Shown here: in pieces, positions 46,064 to 56,700 of the stretch
Layout of the letters: every line of letters starts with the position of its first letter
Numbering within the stretch: position 1 is the stretch's first letter
NCBI RefSeq assembly: GCF_000815105.2
Contig: NZ_CP010310.2
Coordinates: forward strand, 5,766,001-5,830,000
DNA length: 64,000 nt
DNA from: Pandoraea pulmonicola
GTDB lineage: Bacteria > Pseudomonadota > Gammaproteobacteria > Burkholderiales > Burkholderiaceae
Direction of reading: 5' to 3'
Made by a program: the position numbers and the translations under genes
The notes under the pieces: generated by a model
Seen by the model: only the letters and a program-made list of their open reading frames with translations
Told to the model about the DNA's origin: nothing
The model's database searches: none

Positions 46064-46939
46064 ATGGAACTCGCCCATCTTCGCGCTTTCGTCGCGATCG
46101 CCCACGAGGGCAACCTCACGCGTGCGGCGCAGCGTCTGCACCTCACGCAGCCCGCCGTCAGTCTCCAGGTCAAGGCGCTGCAGGAAGCGCTGCGTCTCAC
46201 GCTCTTCACCCGAACCGCGCACGGCCTGACGCTCACACGCGACGCACAGGCGTTGCTACCGCTGGCCGAGCGAATGCTCGCCGCCTTCGGCGACTTCGAG
46301 CAGGCTGCCGTCGCGCTGCGCGAAACGGTGCGCGGCCGGCTTCGCATCGGCACCATCCTCGATCCGGAATTCACCCGCCTCGGCGCGTTCCTCAAACGAC
46401 TGGTCGAGTCGTATCCGCAGATCGAAACGGCGCTGCGTCACGGCATGTCCGGCTCCGTGCTGCAGGCGCTGGGGCGCGGCGAGCTCGACGTCGGTTTCTA
46501 TCTCGGCAGCCCGGACCCCGAACGCTTTCACGCCATCACGCTCACGCCGTTCTCGTATCAGGTGGTGGCGCCGGCGGGCTGGCGCGAGCGGGTCGCGCGG
46601 CGTGGTTGGCGCGAACTCGCCGCGCTGCCGTGGATCTGGACGCCACCCGAGTCGGCGCACCATCGCCTGCTGTCGGAGCGTTTCGGCACGCTCGGCGTGT
46701 CGCCGGTGAAAGTCGCGGAAGTGGATCAGGAGCCGTCGATGCTCGATCTGGTGAAGTCGGGCGTCGGCCTGTCGCTGGTGCGAGATTCCATCGCGCTGCG
46801 CGAAGCGCGCGCTCACGGTCTCGTGATCGCCGACGGCGTCGCCGTGCCGACCGAACTCACGTTCGTCACGCTGGCCTCGCGGCGCGACGAACCGGCCATT
46901 GCCGCCGCGCTGCAACTCGTGTCGGCGGTCTGGGCCTGA
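46064..46939 (+). CDS. LysR-family regulator, divergent from mmsA
   Basis: This 291-residue regulator has an N-terminal winged helix (LRAFVAIAHEGNLTRAAQRLHLTQPAVSLQ) and a periplasmic-binding-like effector domain beginning near residue 90 (GRLRIGTILDPEF). Divergent arrangement with mmsA and GMC oxidoreductase, with a T-N11-A box between, suggests it controls them and itself. Effector unknown. Confidence 0.9.
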   Translation: MELAHLRAFVAIAHEGNLTRAAQRLHLTQPAVSLQVKALQEALRLTLFTRTAHGLTLTRDAQALLPLAERMLAAFGDFEQAAVALRETVRGRLRIGTILDPEFTRLGAFLKRLVESYPQIETALRHGMSGSVLQALGRGELDVGFYLGSPDPERFHAITLTPFSYQVVAPAGWRERVARRGWRELAALPWIWTPPESAHHRLLSERFGTLGVSPVKVAEVDQEPSMLDLVKSGVGLSLVRDSIALREARAHGLVIADGVAVPTELTFVTLASRRDEPAIAAALQLVSAVWA

Positions 46940-47209
46940 CACGTCGTCGGTCGACGTCGAACGCGAGCGCCATCCCGCGCCGGATTCATACATCGCACCT
47001 GCGTCAACGGGGAGCAACCGCAGCAACGCCTTCAGACGACTCGCCCGGGTCACGAATCCGGCGCATAATCCGAGGCTGCCAAGACCTTCGGCGTCGAAAG
47101 GTCCCTGCCCCGCAATTCATTCCCATGCAGCGACACTCCACGGAATGCGCTGCCATGCCGGATCGTCACGAAAGCTCTACTATTCAAGTCTCTCTACGAG
47201 GAGTCGATC

Positions 47210-48598
47210 ATGTCTGTAAGAATGGAACGCGATACTTTCGGCGAAATTGCGGTGCCCGCCGATCGTCTGTGGGGCGCTCAAACGCAGCGCTCGCTGCAAA
47301 ATTTCAAGATTTCCACCGAGAAGATGCCGCGTGAGCTCGTGCAAGCGCTCGCGCGTGTGAAACGCGCCGCCGCCCTGGTCAACAAGGACCTGCGCGTGCT
47401 CGATGCGAAGAAGGCCGACGCCATCATCCAGGCCGCCGGCGAGGTCGTCGACGGCAAGCACGACGACGAATTCCCGCTGGCCGTGTGGCAGACCGGCTCG
47501 GGCACGCAGTCGAACATGAACATGAACGAAGTGCTCGCCAATCGTGCCAGCGAACTGCTCGGCGGCGTGCGCGGCGAAGCGCGTGTCGTGCACCCGAACG
47601 ACGACGTGAACAAAGGCCAGTCGTCGAACGACGTATTCCCGACGGCCATGAGCGTGGCCGCCCTCGAAGCCCTCGTCAAACACCTCAAGCCGAGCATCGG
47701 CCAACTGCGCGACACACTCGCCGCGAAGGCGAATGCGTACGACAACATCGTCAAGATCGGCCGCACACACCTACAGGACGCCACGCCGCTCACGCTCGGC
47801 CAGGAAATTTCCGGCTGGGTCGCGCAGCTCGATCACGGTCTGAAGCACGTCGACAGCGCCCTGCCCCATCTGGCCGAACTCGCCCTCGGCGGCACCGCCG
47901 TCGGCACCGGCCTGAACGCTCACCCCGAATTCGCCAAGAAGGTCGCCGACGCGCTCGCGAAAGACACCGAGCTGCCTTTCGTGACCGCACCGAACAAGTT
48001 CGAGGCGCTGGCCGCCAACGACGCCATCGTCAACGCGCACGGCGCGCTCAAGACCCTCGCAGCAAGCCTGATGAAGATCGCCAACGACGTGCGATGGCTC
48101 GCCAGCGGGCCGCGCTGCGGCATCGGCGAGCTGACGATTCCCGAGAACGAACCGGGCAGCTCGATCATGCCGGGCAAGGTCAATCCTACGCAGTGCGAAG
48201 CCATGACGATGCTGTGCTGCCAGGTGCTGGGCAACGACGTGGCGATCAACGTCGGCGGCTCGATGGGCAACTTCGAGCTGAACGTGTTCAAGCCGATGCT
48301 CATCCACAACTTCCTGCAAAGCGTTCGCATGCTCGCCGACGGCGCCGTGAGCTTCAACGACAATTGCGCCATCGGTATCGAGCCCAATCGCGCCCGCATC
48401 GGCACGCTGCTCGAAGAGTCGCTCATGCTGGTGACCGCGCTCAACCCGCACATCGGCTACGACAAGGCCGCGCAGATCGCGAAGAAGGCGCACAAGGAAG
48501 GCACCACGCTCAAGGCCGCCGCGCTCGCGCTCGGTCACGTGACATCCGAACAGTTCGACGTCTGGGTGCGCCCGGAGCAGATGGTCGGCAAGCGCTGA
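47210..48598 (+). CDS. fumC: Class II fumarate hydratase FumC
   Basis: FumC catalyses reversible hydration of fumarate to malate in the TCA cycle without an iron-sulphur cluster. The 462-residue protein starts [28 protein letters not shown], contains [31 protein letters not shown] and the family signature [15 protein letters not shown] with its catalytic serine. The ribosome site is GAGGAG. It appears monocistronic or joined to the following LysR gene (37 bp gap). Confidence 0.98.
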   Translation: MSVRMERDTFGEIAVPADRLWGAQTQRSLQNFKISTEKMPRELVQALARVKRAAALVNKDLRVLDAKKADAIIQAAGEVVDGKHDDEFPLAVWQTGSGTQSNMNMNEVLANRASELLGGVRGEARVVHPNDDVNKGQSSNDVFPTAMSVAALEALVKHLKPSIGQLRDTLAAKANAYDNIVKIGRTHLQDATPLTLGQEISGWVAQLDHGLKHVDSALPHLAELALGGTAVGTGLNAHPEFAKKVADALAKDTELPFVTAPNKFEALAANDAIVNAHGALKTLAASLMKIANDVRWLASGPRCGIGELTIPENEPGSSIMPGKVNPTQCEAMTMLCCQVLGNDVAINVGGSMGNFELNVFKPMLIHNFLQSVRMLADGAVSFNDNCAIGIEPNRARIGTLLEESLMLVTALNPHIGYDKAAQIAKKAHKEGTTLKAAALALGHVTSEQFDVWVRPEQMVGKR

Positions 48599-48635
48599 TC
48601 GCGCGCCGACCGCCAACGTCCGATCGTCGTCGCGC

Positions 48636-49538
48636 ATGCCCATCTCGCCGCTACCGCCGCTGCATTGCCTGATCGCGTTCGATGCCGCCGTGCGGCATGC
48701 GAGCTTCACCCGGGCGGCCGCCGAGCTCAATCTCACGCAAAGCGCCGTGAGCCGTCAGATCGCGCAGCTCGAGGAGTTTCTCGGGCGCGCGCTCTTTACG
48801 CGTGAGCATCGCACGCTGCGACTGACGGTGGCGGGTCAGCGCTACGCCGAGCAGATTCAACGCCTGCTCGGCGAATGCGCCGAAGCGACCGCCGACCTGA
48901 TGAAGCGCCGCGGCGATCTCGAGCTCACGGTGGCGTGCTCGTCCGGCGTGGCCGTGCTGTGGATGACGCCGCAACTCATGCGCTTTCGCGCCGCGCACCC
49001 CGACATCAAGATCCGCGTGATCGTGAAGGACGGCATCACGTCGCTCTCCGCTTCCGAATTCGACCTCGGCGTGTACTACGTGCGCAACGATCTGCCGTCC
49101 GACTTCGCGGGGCGACGCCTGTTCGACGAGGAAGTCTTTCCCGTGTGCTCGCCCGCCTATCTCGACGGCCGCAAGCTCAGTGCCGCCGATCTCGTCGACG
49201 AAACGCTTCTCTTCATCGAAGACGGCCAGCGCAAATGGATGTCGTGGCCCGACTGGTTCGAGCTGCAAGGCGTGAGCGTGCGCAAATTCCCTCGCATGGT
49301 CAGCGCCAACTACTACCCGTTGCTCGTGCAGATGGCCATCGAAGGCGGCGGCCTGGTGATGGGCTGGCGTCACATGATCGATCCTTGCCTCGACGCCGGG
49401 CTGCTCGTGCGCGCCTGCGAAGCGAGCGCCAGCCTGGGCGGCGGCTACTATCTCGTGTGGCCTGCCGAGCGCCACGAGCATGCCGCGGCGCGAATTTTCC
49501 GCAACTGGATTTACTCGCAAACTCGTTTCCCATCATAG
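48636..49538 (+). CDS. GcvA-like LysR-family regulator
   Basis: This 300-residue regulator starts PLPPLHCLIAFDAAVRHASFTRAAAELNLTQSAVSRQI, the GcvA-type opening, followed by an effector domain with the GcvA-branch EFDLGVYYVR motif. There is no visible ribosome site. It lies between fumC and an MHS symporter-amidohydrolase pair, all plus strand; it likely controls the latter pair. Confidence 0.88.
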   Translation: MPISPLPPLHCLIAFDAAVRHASFTRAAAELNLTQSAVSRQIAQLEEFLGRALFTREHRTLRLTVAGQRYAEQIQRLLGECAEATADLMKRRGDLELTVACSSGVAVLWMTPQLMRFRAAHPDIKIRVIVKDGITSLSASEFDLGVYYVRNDLPSDFAGRRLFDEEVFPVCSPAYLDGRKLSAADLVDETLLFIEDGQRKWMSWPDWFELQGVSVRKFPRMVSANYYPLLVQMAIEGGGLVMGWRHMIDPCLDAGLLVRACEASASLGGGYYLVWPAERHEHAAARIFRNWIYSQTRFPS

Positions 49539-49752
49539 GGATTACGTGCATCTTGCAAAGTTGCCATGCGTTGCACGCATGACAACATGACGAATTATCG
49601 TTTTGCCTGTCATTTTGTCTGACCTATTTTGTGATGCATCCGCGCACGTCCGACGATCCTCTCGGCGGACGTGATTCGACAAAAGCAGGCGTATTCGGCA
49701 TGACGTGAATTCCAGGCACGCAACGGACGCCATCATCCTCCGGGAGACCCAG

Positions 49753-51033
49753 ATGCAGGCGACCTACGCTGTGCCTCAAGACAATATGGCCCGCCAGCGC
49801 CGTCAAGCCATCGTGGCGACGGTGATCGGCAATGGTCTGGAGTGGTTCGACTTCACCGTGTACAGCTTCTTCGCGGCCATCATCGCGAAGCAGTTCTTCC
49901 CCACGGGCGACGAGCTGTCCTCGTTCCTGCTCGCCGTGGCGACCTTCGGCGTGGGCTTCTTCATGCGCCCGGTCGGTGGCATCGTGCTCGGCATCTATTC
50001 CGATCGCGTCGGCCGCAAGGCAGCGCTCTCGCTGACCATTCTGCTCATGGCCGCCGGCACCGCCATGATCGGCCTCGCGCCGACCTACGATCAGATCGGC
50101 CTCGCCGCTCCGCTCATCATCGTGCTCGCGCGCTTGCTGCAAGGCTTCTCGGCCGGCGGCGAAATGGGCGGCGCCACCGCGTTCCTGACCGAATACGCGC
50201 CGGCGAACCAGCGCGCGTATTACTCGGCATGGATTCAATCGAGCATCGGCTTCGCCGTGCTGCTCGGCGCTGCCGTGGGCACGTTCGTGACGACGGAGCT
50301 CGACCGCGCCGCGCTCGAATCGTGGGGCTGGCGCGTGCCGTTCATCGTCGGCATGCTGATCGGCCCGGTCGGCTTCTACATCCGCAACAAGATCGACGAG
50401 ACGCCGACGTTCCAGCACGCCGAGAAGTCGGACACGCCGCTGCGCGACGTCTTCTCGCAGTACCCGCGCGAGACGCTCGCGAGCTTTTCCATGGTCGTGC
50501 TGTGGACCATCTGCACCTACGTGCTGCTGTTCTACATGCCGACGTACGCCCAGCGCGTGCTCCATCTGCCCGCCTCGAACGGCTTCACCGCCGGCATGGT
50601 CGGCGGCGCGATGATCCTGGTGTTCGCGCCGGTCGTGGGACGTCTGGCGGATCGCTACGGCCGCCGCCCGTTCCTGTCGGGCTCGGCACTGCTGATCCTG
50701 CTGCTTGCCTGGCCGATGTTCACGTATCTGAACGTGGCGCCCGGTCTGCCGTCGCTGCTCGCGTTCCAGATCGTGTTCGGCGCGCTCATCGCCTGCTACA
50801 CCGGCCCGATCCTCGCCGCCTTCTCGGAGCTGTTCCCGGCGAAGGTGCTCTCGACGGGGCTGTCGGTCGCGTACAACTTCGCGGTCACGATCTTCGGCGG
50901 ATTCGCCGCGCTCATCATCACGTGGCTGATCGCCCGCACCGGCAGCAACATGGCGCCGGCGATCTACGTGATCATCGCCGCCGCCATCAGCCTCGTCGGC
51001 ACACGTTTCGTGAAGCCGCTGCCCAAGGCCTGA
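49753..51033 (+). CDS. MHS-family MFS metabolite:proton symporter
   Basis: This 426-residue twelve-helix transporter begins at ATG 49753 with a GGGAGA site. VIGNGLEWFDFTVYSFFAAIIA at the first helix, RPVGGIVLGIYSDRVGRK in loop 2-3 and LQGFSAGGEMGGATAFLTEYAP are diagnostic of the metabolite:H+ symporter group (ProP/CitA/KgtP). Substrate is likely an organic or amino acid, perhaps the substrate of the next gene, an amidohydrolase. A strong terminator follows directly. Confidence 0.92.
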   Translation: MQATYAVPQDNMARQRRQAIVATVIGNGLEWFDFTVYSFFAAIIAKQFFPTGDELSSFLLAVATFGVGFFMRPVGGIVLGIYSDRVGRKAALSLTILLMAAGTAMIGLAPTYDQIGLAAPLIIVLARLLQGFSAGGEMGGATAFLTEYAPANQRAYYSAWIQSSIGFAVLLGAAVGTFVTTELDRAALESWGWRVPFIVGMLIGPVGFYIRNKIDETPTFQHAEKSDTPLRDVFSQYPRETLASFSMVVLWTICTYVLLFYMPTYAQRVLHLPASNGFTAGMVGGAMILVFAPVVGRLADRYGRRPFLSGSALLILLLAWPMFTYLNVAPGLPSLLAFQIVFGALIACYTGPILAAFSELFPAKVLSTGLSVAYNFAVTIFGGFAALIITWLIARTGSNMAPAIYVIIAAAISLVGTRFVKPLPKA

Positions 51034-51045
51034 GTCCCCCCAAGG

Positions 51046-51084
51046 ACAAGGCGCGCCCGGTCCGGCGCGCCTTGTGCATTTTTT
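51046..51084 (+). terminator. Rho-independent terminator between symporter and amidohydrolase
   Basis: ACAAGGCGCGCC and GGCGCGCCTTGT pair perfectly over 12 bp around a 6-nt loop, followed by GCATTTTTT. It ends only 14 bp before the amidohydrolase start and abuts its ribosome site. Confidence 0.88.
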
Positions 51085-51098
51085 CAAGGAAATCCCCC

Positions 51099-52331
51099 AT
51101 GTCCGTTACTCTGCTTCGCGGCGGCAACGTGCTCGATGCCGCCGCCGGCCGCTTGCTCGAGCGTCACGATGTCGCCATCGACGGCAACCGCATCTCGGCC
51201 GTGAGCGCCACGCCGCTCGACATCGACGGCGCCACGGTGATCGACGTCACCGGCAAGACCGTCATGCCCGGCATGATCGACTGCCACGTGCACGTGCTCG
51301 CCTCGCATCCGAACCTCGGCACCAACGCCAGCCAGCCCAACGTGCTCACGGTGCTCAAGTCGCTGCCGATCATGCAGGGCATGCTCAATCGCGGCTTCAC
51401 CACGGTGCGCGACGCGGGCGGCGCCGACTGGGCGCTGCAACAGGCGATCGAACAAGGCGTGATCCCGGGCCCGCGCATCTTCCCCTCGGGCAAGGCGCTC
51501 TCGCAGACCGGCGGCCACGGCGACTTCCGTCCGCGCGGCGACACGCTGGAGCCGTGCTCGTGCGCGTTTCGTGCCGGCGCCATCGGCCGCGTGGTCGACG
51601 GCGTCGACCCGATCCGCCTTGCCGTACGCGAGGAAATTCAGAAGGGCGCAACGCAGATCAAGCTGATGGCGTCGGGCGGTGTCGCCTCGCCCGTCGACCC
51701 GATCGCCAACACGCAGTATTCGGAAGACGAGATCCGCGCGGCGGTCGCCGAAGCGCAAGCGGCACAGACTTATGTGATGGCCCACGCCTATACGCCGAAG
51801 GCGATCGCACGCGCCGTGCGCTGCGGTGTGCGCACCATCGAACACGGCAATCTGTGCGACGCCGAAACGGCCCGGCTGATGGCCGAGAAAGGTGCGTATG
51901 TCGTGCCGACGCTCGTCACCTACGACGCGCTGGCGAAGGACGGCGCATCGCTGGGCCTGCCGCCAGAGTCGGTGGCGAAGGTCGAAAGCGTGCAGCGCGC
52001 CGGGCGCGAGTCGCTCGCCATCTATCGCGACGCCGGCGTGAAGATGGGCTTCGGCTCGGATCTGCTCGGCGACATGCACAAGTACCAGTCCGACGAACTC
52101 ACCATTCGCGCCGATGTGCTTGGCGCCGCCGACACGCTGCGCTCGGCCACCGTGATCGGTGCGGAGATCCTCAACCGCGTGGGCGAACTGGGCGTGATCG
52201 CGCCGGGCGCGATCGCCGACGTGCTGGTTGTCGACGGCAACCCACTCGAATCGATCGACGTGCTGACGGGCCAGGGCGAAGGCATCCGCTGGGTCTTCAA
52301 GGACGGCAGGATCGCCAAGCAGCCGCAATAA
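51099..52331 (+). CDS. Metal-dependent amidohydrolase (imidazolonepropionase/prolidase-like)
   Basis: This 410-residue amidohydrolase starts at ATG 51099 (AAGGA site). The metal-binding MPGMIDCHVHV near residue 60 is followed by a lysine in QIKLMASGGV, His residues in VMAHAYT and TIEHGN, and the catalytic Asp in MGFGSDLLG. The C-terminal IAPGAIADVLVVDGNPLESI closes the beta-sandwich. This is the Xaa-Pro dipeptidase/imidazolone-type group (COG1228-like). Context with the symporter suggests hydrolysis of an imported amide or cyclic compound. Confidence 0.9.
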   Translation: MSVTLLRGGNVLDAAAGRLLERHDVAIDGNRISAVSATPLDIDGATVIDVTGKTVMPGMIDCHVHVLASHPNLGTNASQPNVLTVLKSLPIMQGMLNRGFTTVRDAGGADWALQQAIEQGVIPGPRIFPSGKALSQTGGHGDFRPRGDTLEPCSCAFRAGAIGRVVDGVDPIRLAVREEIQKGATQIKLMASGGVASPVDPIANTQYSEDEIRAAVAEAQAAQTYVMAHAYTPKAIARAVRCGVRTIEHGNLCDAETARLMAEKGAYVVPTLVTYDALAKDGASLGLPPESVAKVESVQRAGRESLAIYRDAGVKMGFGSDLLGDMHKYQSDELTIRADVLGAADTLRSATVIGAEILNRVGELGVIAPGAIADVLVVDGNPLESIDVLTGQGEGIRWVFKDGRIAKQPQ

Positions 52332-52362
52332 TCGCAGCTGTCGCAGCCATCGCCGATCAACG

Positions 52363-52401
52363 AAAAAGGCAGTCCGCCGATGTCGTGCGGACTGCCTTTT
52401 T
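52363..52401. terminator. Bidirectional terminator between amidohydrolase and trpS
   Basis: AAAAAGGCAGTCCGC and its complement form a perfect 15-bp stem with a 9-nt loop; A- and T-runs at both ends allow termination in both directions. It serves the two convergent genes. Confidence 0.92.
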
Positions 52402-52446
52402 GCCGTCTGACGTTCTGCCCGGCGCGTGACACGCCGGGCGACTGCC

Positions 52447-53475
52447 TCACTTCTTCCAGCCGGGCGTGACGAACACCGAGCGCACGTCGTCGAGCGTCTG
52501 CGAGACCGTTTCGCGAGCGCGCTCCGTGCCGGCGCGCAGCATGTTCCACACGTACTCGGGATCCTTCGCGTACTGCTCGCGACGCTCGCGCATCGGACGC
52601 AGCATCTCCTGCAGGCGTTCTTCCAGGCGCGCCTTCACCTTGGAATCCGCCAGCCCGCCGCGCACGTAGTGATCCTTGAGCGCCTGCAAGCCTTCCTTGT
52701 CCTCGTCGAACGCATCGAGATAGGCAAACGCCACGTTGCCTTCCAGATGTCCGGGATCTTCCACCTTCAGATGCAGCGGATCGGTGTAGCACTTCTTCAC
52801 GGCGGCGCGGATCTCGTCCGGCGTGGAGGAGATGTTGATCACATTGCCCAGCGACTTGCTCATCTTGGCCTTGCCGTCGATGCCCGGCAGACGGCCGATC
52901 GGCGGCACGAGCGCCTTCGTCTCGACGAGGATCTCGCGATCGGCGAGACGGTTCAGACGACGCACGATCTCGTTCGTCTGCTCGATCATCGGCAACTGGT
53001 CTTCGCCGACCGGCACCAGCGTGGCGCGAAACGCCGTGATGTCCGCGGCCTGGCTGACCGGATACGTGAGAAAGCCCGCCGGAATGTCGCGCTCGAAATT
53101 GCGCAGACCGATTTCCTGCTTGACGGTCGGGTTGCGCTCCAGGCGCGCCACCGTCACGAGGTTCAGGTAGTAGAACGTGAGTTCGGTCAGCTCGGGCAGC
53201 CACGTCTGCACGCAGATCGTCGTGACGTCCGGGTCGATGCCGACCGCCAGATAGTCCAGCGCCACTTCGGAAACGTTGCGGTGCACCTTGCCGCGATCAT
53301 CCGTGTTGTCGGTCAGTGCCTGCGCGTCGGCGACCAGAACGAACTGCTTGTACTCGTGCTGATACGCCACGCGGTTCTTCAGACTGCCGACATAGTGGCC
53401 CAGATGCAGCGGGCCCGTCGGGCGATCGCCCGTGAGGATCACCTTGCGATCCCCAGGTGCCTTCGAAACACTCAT
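52447..53475 (-). CDS. trpS: Tryptophanyl-tRNA synthetase
   Basis: TrpS charges tRNA-Trp. The 342-residue protein starts at ATG 53475 (GAGAGGA site). Class I motifs are visible: the HIGH-type [10 protein letters not shown] and the KMSKS loop [11 protein letters not shown]. The insert and size fit the standard bacterial form. It stands alone between two terminators. Confidence 0.98.
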   Translation of the reverse strand: MSVSKAPGDRKVILTGDRPTGPLHLGHYVGSLKNRVAYQHEYKQFVLVADAQALTDNTDDRGKVHRNVSEVALDYLAVGIDPDVTTICVQTWLPELTELTFYYLNLVTVARLERNPTVKQEIGLRNFERDIPAGFLTYPVSQAADITAFRATLVPVGEDQLPMIEQTNEIVRRLNRLADREILVETKALVPPIGRLPGIDGKAKMSKSLGNVINISSTPDEIRAAVKKCYTDPLHLKVEDPGHLEGNVAFAYLDAFDEDKEGLQALKDHYVRGGLADSKVKARLEERLQEMLRPMRERREQYAKDPEYVWNMLRAGTERARETVSQTLDDVRSVFVTPGWKK

Positions 53476-53670
53476 TTTCCTCTCCCTAATCAAGCATTTA
53501 GGGGCGTCCCGCGGCTGCACGCGCGGCCATCGCCACACCGCTGTCAGCCCTAAGTCCGCCCCAACGCGTCTACCGCAACCTACGAATGGTAGCGCGTCGG
53601 CCCGATGCCGGTACAGAAACGCGCTCGCGTTCCTGGCAGCACATGCGCGTTGGCGCGGTGACGGTGCATG

Positions 53671-53696
53671 AAAAAACGGGAGCCGAAGCTCCCGTT
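53671..53696 (-). terminator. Rho-independent terminator after the indolepyruvate oxidoreductase gene
   Basis: AACGGGAGC and GCTCCCGTT pair around a TTCG tetraloop on the minus strand, followed by six T. It lies 56 bp past the stop. Confidence 0.92.
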
Positions 53697-53751
53697 CTCA
53701 CTGACATCACGCGTTGGCGCGAGTCGTCTGTCGCGCAGGGTCCTGCGACGC

Positions 53752-56700
53752 TCAGCGTGCCGTCACCACCGGAATGCCCTTGAGCGACTTGCCGCCCGCG
53801 CGTGCATGCGCCAGAGCCTGCTCGACGGCTTCGCCCGTGGCGGGCGTCACCCCCAGGCGGCCCGCGATCGTCGCTTCGACGCGCTTGGCCATCGCCAGGT
53901 TCGCCAGCTTCACGTGACCGTAGCCGCGGATCTTCGCCGGCGTCTGCGCGAGTGCGATGACGTCCTCGAGCGTTTGCTCGTTGAGCACCGCCAGTGCGCG
54001 CTCGAGCGTCGCGCGGTAGTCGGCGATCAACTGGCGCTCCATGCGACGCTCCAGCGTGTAGCCGAAGACGTCGAGCGCGCCGCCACGCAGACCGCGCAGC
54101 TTCGCCATGCCGCGCAGCACCGGCCACAGCCACGGGCCGATGGTGACCTTCTTCGGCGGCGCACCGTCCTTGCCGCGCGCGATGAGCGGCGGCGCCATGT
54201 GGAATTCGAGACGGAAGTCACGGCCCGGCTTGCCTTCGAAGGTCTCGCCCAGCGCGTCGGCGAAGGCCGTTTGCGCATACAGCCGCGCGACTTCGTACTC
54301 GTCCTTGTAGGCCATCAGGCGCGAGAGCTGCTGCGCAACGACGCGCGTGAGGCGCCCCGGCGCACCGGCCACGCGGGCCTCGGCATCCGAGACCTGCTTG
54401 ACGAACGCGGTGAACTGCGCGGCATACGCCGCGTTCTGGTACTGCGCGAGCAGATCCACGCGATGCGCGACGAGTGCGTCGAGCGTCATTTCGTCGGCCA
54501 CCGGCGCATGCGCGGGGGCGTGCACGGCCTTGGCGGTCGTCTCCGTCAGGGCGGCCGGATCGCCGGCGGCCAGTCGTCCGATCGCCAGCGCGAGCTGGTT
54601 CATCGGCACGGCCACGTTGTTCAGCTCGATGGCGCGTTGCAGCGCCTGCAGCGAGACCGGCACCAGCCCCAGTTGCCATGCGAAGCCGAGCATGATGATG
54701 TTCGCGCCCATCGTGTCGCCGAGGAAGCGCTGCGCGAGCGCCTGCGCGTCGCACGTATCGAGTTTGTCGCTGCCGGCGGCGTGACGCATCTTCGCGAGCA
54801 GCGCATCGCCATGCAGGCTGGCATCCGGATTCTGGACGAACGAGGCGTTCGGAATCGCATGCGTGTTGACGATCACGCGCGTGCGATCGCGCCGCACAGT
54901 CTGCAGCGCATCGGCGCTCGCGCCCACGACCATGTCGCAGGCAAGCAGCACGTCGGCCTGCTGCGTGTCGATGCGCACCTGATTGAGCGCCTGCGGCGTG
55001 TTGGCGAAGCGCACGAACGAAAGCACGGCGCCGCCCTTCTGCGCGAAGCCCATGAAGTCGAGCACCGAGGCGCTCTTGCCTTCGAGGTGCGCCGCCATCG
55101 TGATCAGGGCGCCGATCGTCACCACGCCCGTGCCGCCCACGCCGGTGACCATGATGTCGAACGGTGCGTTGCCGGCGAGCGCCGTTGGTTGCGGCAGTGC
55201 GTTCAGCCGCGCTTCGAAAGCCGCTTGATCGAACGCCGCGGCCAGTGCCCTCTTCAACTGTGCGCCCTTGACCGAGACGAAGCTCGGGCAGAAACCGTTC
55301 ACGCAGGAGAAGTCCTTGTTGCACGACGATTGATCGATGCGACGCTTGCGTCCCAGCGCGGTTTCCACCGGCTCGACCGACAGGCAGTTCGACGCCACGC
55401 CGCAATCGCCGCAGCCTTCGCAGACGGCTTCGTTGATGAACAGACGGCGATCCGGGTTCGGGAATTCGTTTTTCTTGCGACGGCGACGCTTCTCGGCCGC
55501 GCACGTCTGGTCGTAGATCAGCACGGTCGCGCCGGGGATCTCGCGCAATTCGCGCTGCACGGCGTCGAGCTCGCTGCGGTGGTGGAACGTAGTGCCCTTC
55601 GGGAACTGGCCTTCATGGCCGATGTACTTCTCCGGCTCGTCGCTCACCACGACGAGTTTGGCGATGCCTTCGGCTTCGACCTGGCGCGCGATCTGCGGCA
55701 CCGAGATCGAGCCGTCCACGGGCTGGCCGCCGGTCATCGCGACCGCGTCGTTGTACAGGATCTTGTAGGTGATGTTCGCCCTGGACGCCACCGCCTGACG
55801 AATCGCAAGCAGGCCCGAGTGGAAGTACGTGCCGTCGCCCAGGTTCTGGAAGACGTGCGGGCGCTTGGTGAAGTGCGAATGCGCCGCCCAGTCCACGCCC
55901 TCTCCGCCCATCTGGATCAGGCCGGTGGTGTCGCGGTCCATCCACGACGCCATGAAGTGGCAGCCGATACCGGCTTGCGCGATGGAGCCCTCGGGCACCT
56001 TCGTCGACGTGTTGTGCGGGCAGCCCGAGCAGAAGTACGGCACGCGACGCACGCCATCGGCTTCGTTCGACAGGATCTCGTGTGCCACCAAATCGACCAC
56101 GCGCTCGCGACGATCAAGCGCCGGGCGATGCTTCGCGAGCCACTCGGCGAAGACGGGCAGCACGCGCGAGGGACGCAGTTCGCCCAGCGCCGAGAGCAGC
56201 GCACGGCCATCGGCGTCGGTCTTGCCGAGCACGATCGGGCGCGTGCCCGTCGTGCGGTTGTAGAGGGACTGCTTGATCTGTTGCTCGACGACCGGGCCCT
56301 TCTCCTCGATGACGAGGATTTCCTTGAGGCCGCTCACAAAGGCGTCCAGACGCGTCATGTCCAGCGGGAACGACAGACCGACCTTGTAGATGCGCACGCC
56401 GGCGGCGGCGAGATCGTCGACGGTGATGTCCAGGCGACGCAGCGTCTCCATCAGATCCAGATGGGCCTTGCCGCAGGTCACGATGCCGATGTCCGCCTCG
56501 GGGGCCGGCGCGATCCACTTGTCGATGCTGTTCACGCGCGAGAAGGCGCGCACGGCGTCGAGCTTGGCCGTCAGGCGGGCTTCCAGCGCGAGGCTCGGCA
56601 GGTCGGGCCAGCGGTTGTGCAGACCGCCTTCCGGTGCGACGTAGTCGAGCGGCTCGGCCCAGTCGGTGCGGATCTTGTCGAGGTCGACGGTGCCGCGCGA

